Part shown: in pieces, positions 63,451-64,000 of the stretch
Numbering within the stretch: the first letter of the stretch is position 1
How the letters are laid out: every line of letters begins with the position of its first letter
Source of the DNA: Marinigracilibium pacificum
Lineage (GTDB): Bacteria; Bacteroidota; Bacteroidia; Cytophagales; Cyclobacteriaceae
NCBI RefSeq assembly: GCF_012926615.1
Contig: NZ_JABBNU010000007.1
Span: 124,001-188,000 of the forward strand
Direction: 5' to 3'
DNA length: 64,000 bases
Translations under genes and position numbers: made by a program
The notes under the pieces: model-generated
Seen by the model: the letters and a program-made list of their open reading frames with translations, nothing else
Databases searched by the model: none
What the model was told of the DNA's origin: nothing

Positions 63451-64000
63451 TTGGCGGAAAAAGAAAATAACTACTCGGCAGGTAATATTACGGTTCTCGA
63501 AGGTCTTGAAGCGGTAAGAAAAAGACCTGCAATGTATATCGGTGATGTTGGAATCAAAGGTCTTCACCATTTGATTTGGGAGGTTGTTGATAACTCGATC
63601 GATGAGGCATTAGCCGGGTATGCGAAAAATATATCTGTAACTGTCCATAAAGACAACAGTATTACAGTTGAAGATGATGGACGTGGTATTCCAGTAGATA
63701 TTCATAAAAAAGAAAATAAATCTGCATTAGAAGTTGTAATGACTGTTCTTCACGCAGGTGGAAAGTTCGATAAAGATACTTACAAAGTTTCCGGAGGTCT
63801 TCATGGTGTGGGTGTATCCTGTGTGAATGCACTTTCAACTGACTTGAAGGCTACTATTCATCGTGATGGTAAAATCTGGACTCAAAGCTACTCTAAAGGT
63901 GCTCCTCAGACTCAGGTTGAAGAGATTGGTAAAACGGATAAATCCGGAACAACCATCTGGTTTAAACCTGATAATGAGATTTTCATTGTTTCTGAATATA
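63451..64000 (+). CDS. gyrB: DNA gyrase subunit B, N-terminal part
   Basis: The first 183 codons of gyrB; the gene runs past the window. GyrB supplies ATP hydrolysis for negative supercoiling by the GyrA2B2 enzyme. Seen: [20 protein letters not shown], the GHKL motif [16 protein letters not shown] with the Mg-binding Asn, [14 protein letters not shown], and [16 protein letters not shown]. Parallel to ParE, but the N-terminal sequence and MYIGD start favour GyrB. The start is TTG at 63451: a stop lies at 63430 in frame and no ATG comes between. Because of this non-ATG start a simple ATG search would miss or shorten the gene. Confidence 0.93.
   Translation, partial: MAEKENNYSAGNITVLEGLEAVRKRPAMYIGDVGIKGLHHLIWEVVDNSIDEALAGYAKNISVTVHKDNSITVEDDGRGIPVDIHKKENKSALEVVMTVLHAGGKFDKDTYKVSGGLHGVGVSCVNALSTDLKATIHRDGKIWTQSYSKGAPQTQVEEIGKTDKSGTTIWFKPDNEIFIVSEY

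Noticed and set aside
1-64000. tRNA or rRNA genes in the intergenic gaps
   Set aside because: I looked through the gaps over 150 bases for T-arm and cloverleaf-like patterns and found none; a tRNAscan run would settle it.

Overview
The window looks like chromosomal DNA of a gliding-type Bacteroidota, most likely order Cytophagales. Evidence: low GC, almost no Shine-Dalgarno sequences before starts, TAnnTTTG-like -7 elements, a giant SprB-repeat protein with a type IX secretion (T9SS) type B C-terminal signal, a DUF5103 T9SS plug-like protein, a PUR-alpha-like (DUF3276) protein, and Bacteroidota-style versions of housekeeping genes. No rRNA, tRNA, insertion sequence or CRISPR array was recognised. 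The species cannot be named from the sequence alone.

Layout. 1-3257: tail of a DUF819 membrane protein, a small thioredoxin-like [2Fe-2S] protein and aconitase. 3674-14617: a small exported protein, then a 3525-residue cell-surface protein. The large protein holds 19 SprB-like repeats (partly in a 969-bp four-repeat higher-order unit), about 11 Ig/PKD-like repeats, three fibronectin III domains and a T9SS type B sorting domain. 14675-23287: the most unusual region, a polymorphic-toxin island. It has a nested inverted repeat, an AAA+ ATPase of the kind found with extracellular contractile injection systems, a 1415-residue modular effector with a GH-E nuclease tip, an ankyrin-repeat probable immunity protein, a promoterless orphan cassette with an AHH nuclease tip and its own immunity gene, and a third copy of the effector stem with no toxin.

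23494-34803: two membrane proteins, nadA-nadB, an acyl-CoA reductase with a short-chain fatty acid transporter, a ferredoxin, a DUF58 protein, a PUR-like protein, an AI-2E family permease and YchF. 35116-35940: a stand-alone cas6 with palindromes upstream and no array. 35944-39807: DUF5103, then an ECF sigma factor overlapping a protein with an anti-sigma-like N-terminus and a probable outer-membrane barrel C-terminus, then a small protein. 39808-63344: housekeeping and metabolism (ABC-F, sugar dehydrogenase-like lipoprotein, dCMP deaminase, MurB, phosphohexomutase, HPPD, TrpS), envelope proteins, a two-component system, MscS, carbonic anhydrase, an acyl-CoA dehydrogenase, a FAD-dependent dehydrogenase and a CoA-binding protein. 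The window ends inside gyrB.

How the island may work (inference): the long effector stem is constant and its C-terminal tip is replaceable. The stem sequence just before the tip is repeated nearly identically in front of the orphan AHH cassette, so homologous recombination could exchange one toxin-immunity pair for another. The AAA+ ATPase, one base upstream of the effector, points to delivery by a contractile injection machine encoded elsewhere. No sheath, tube or baseplate genes lie in this window.
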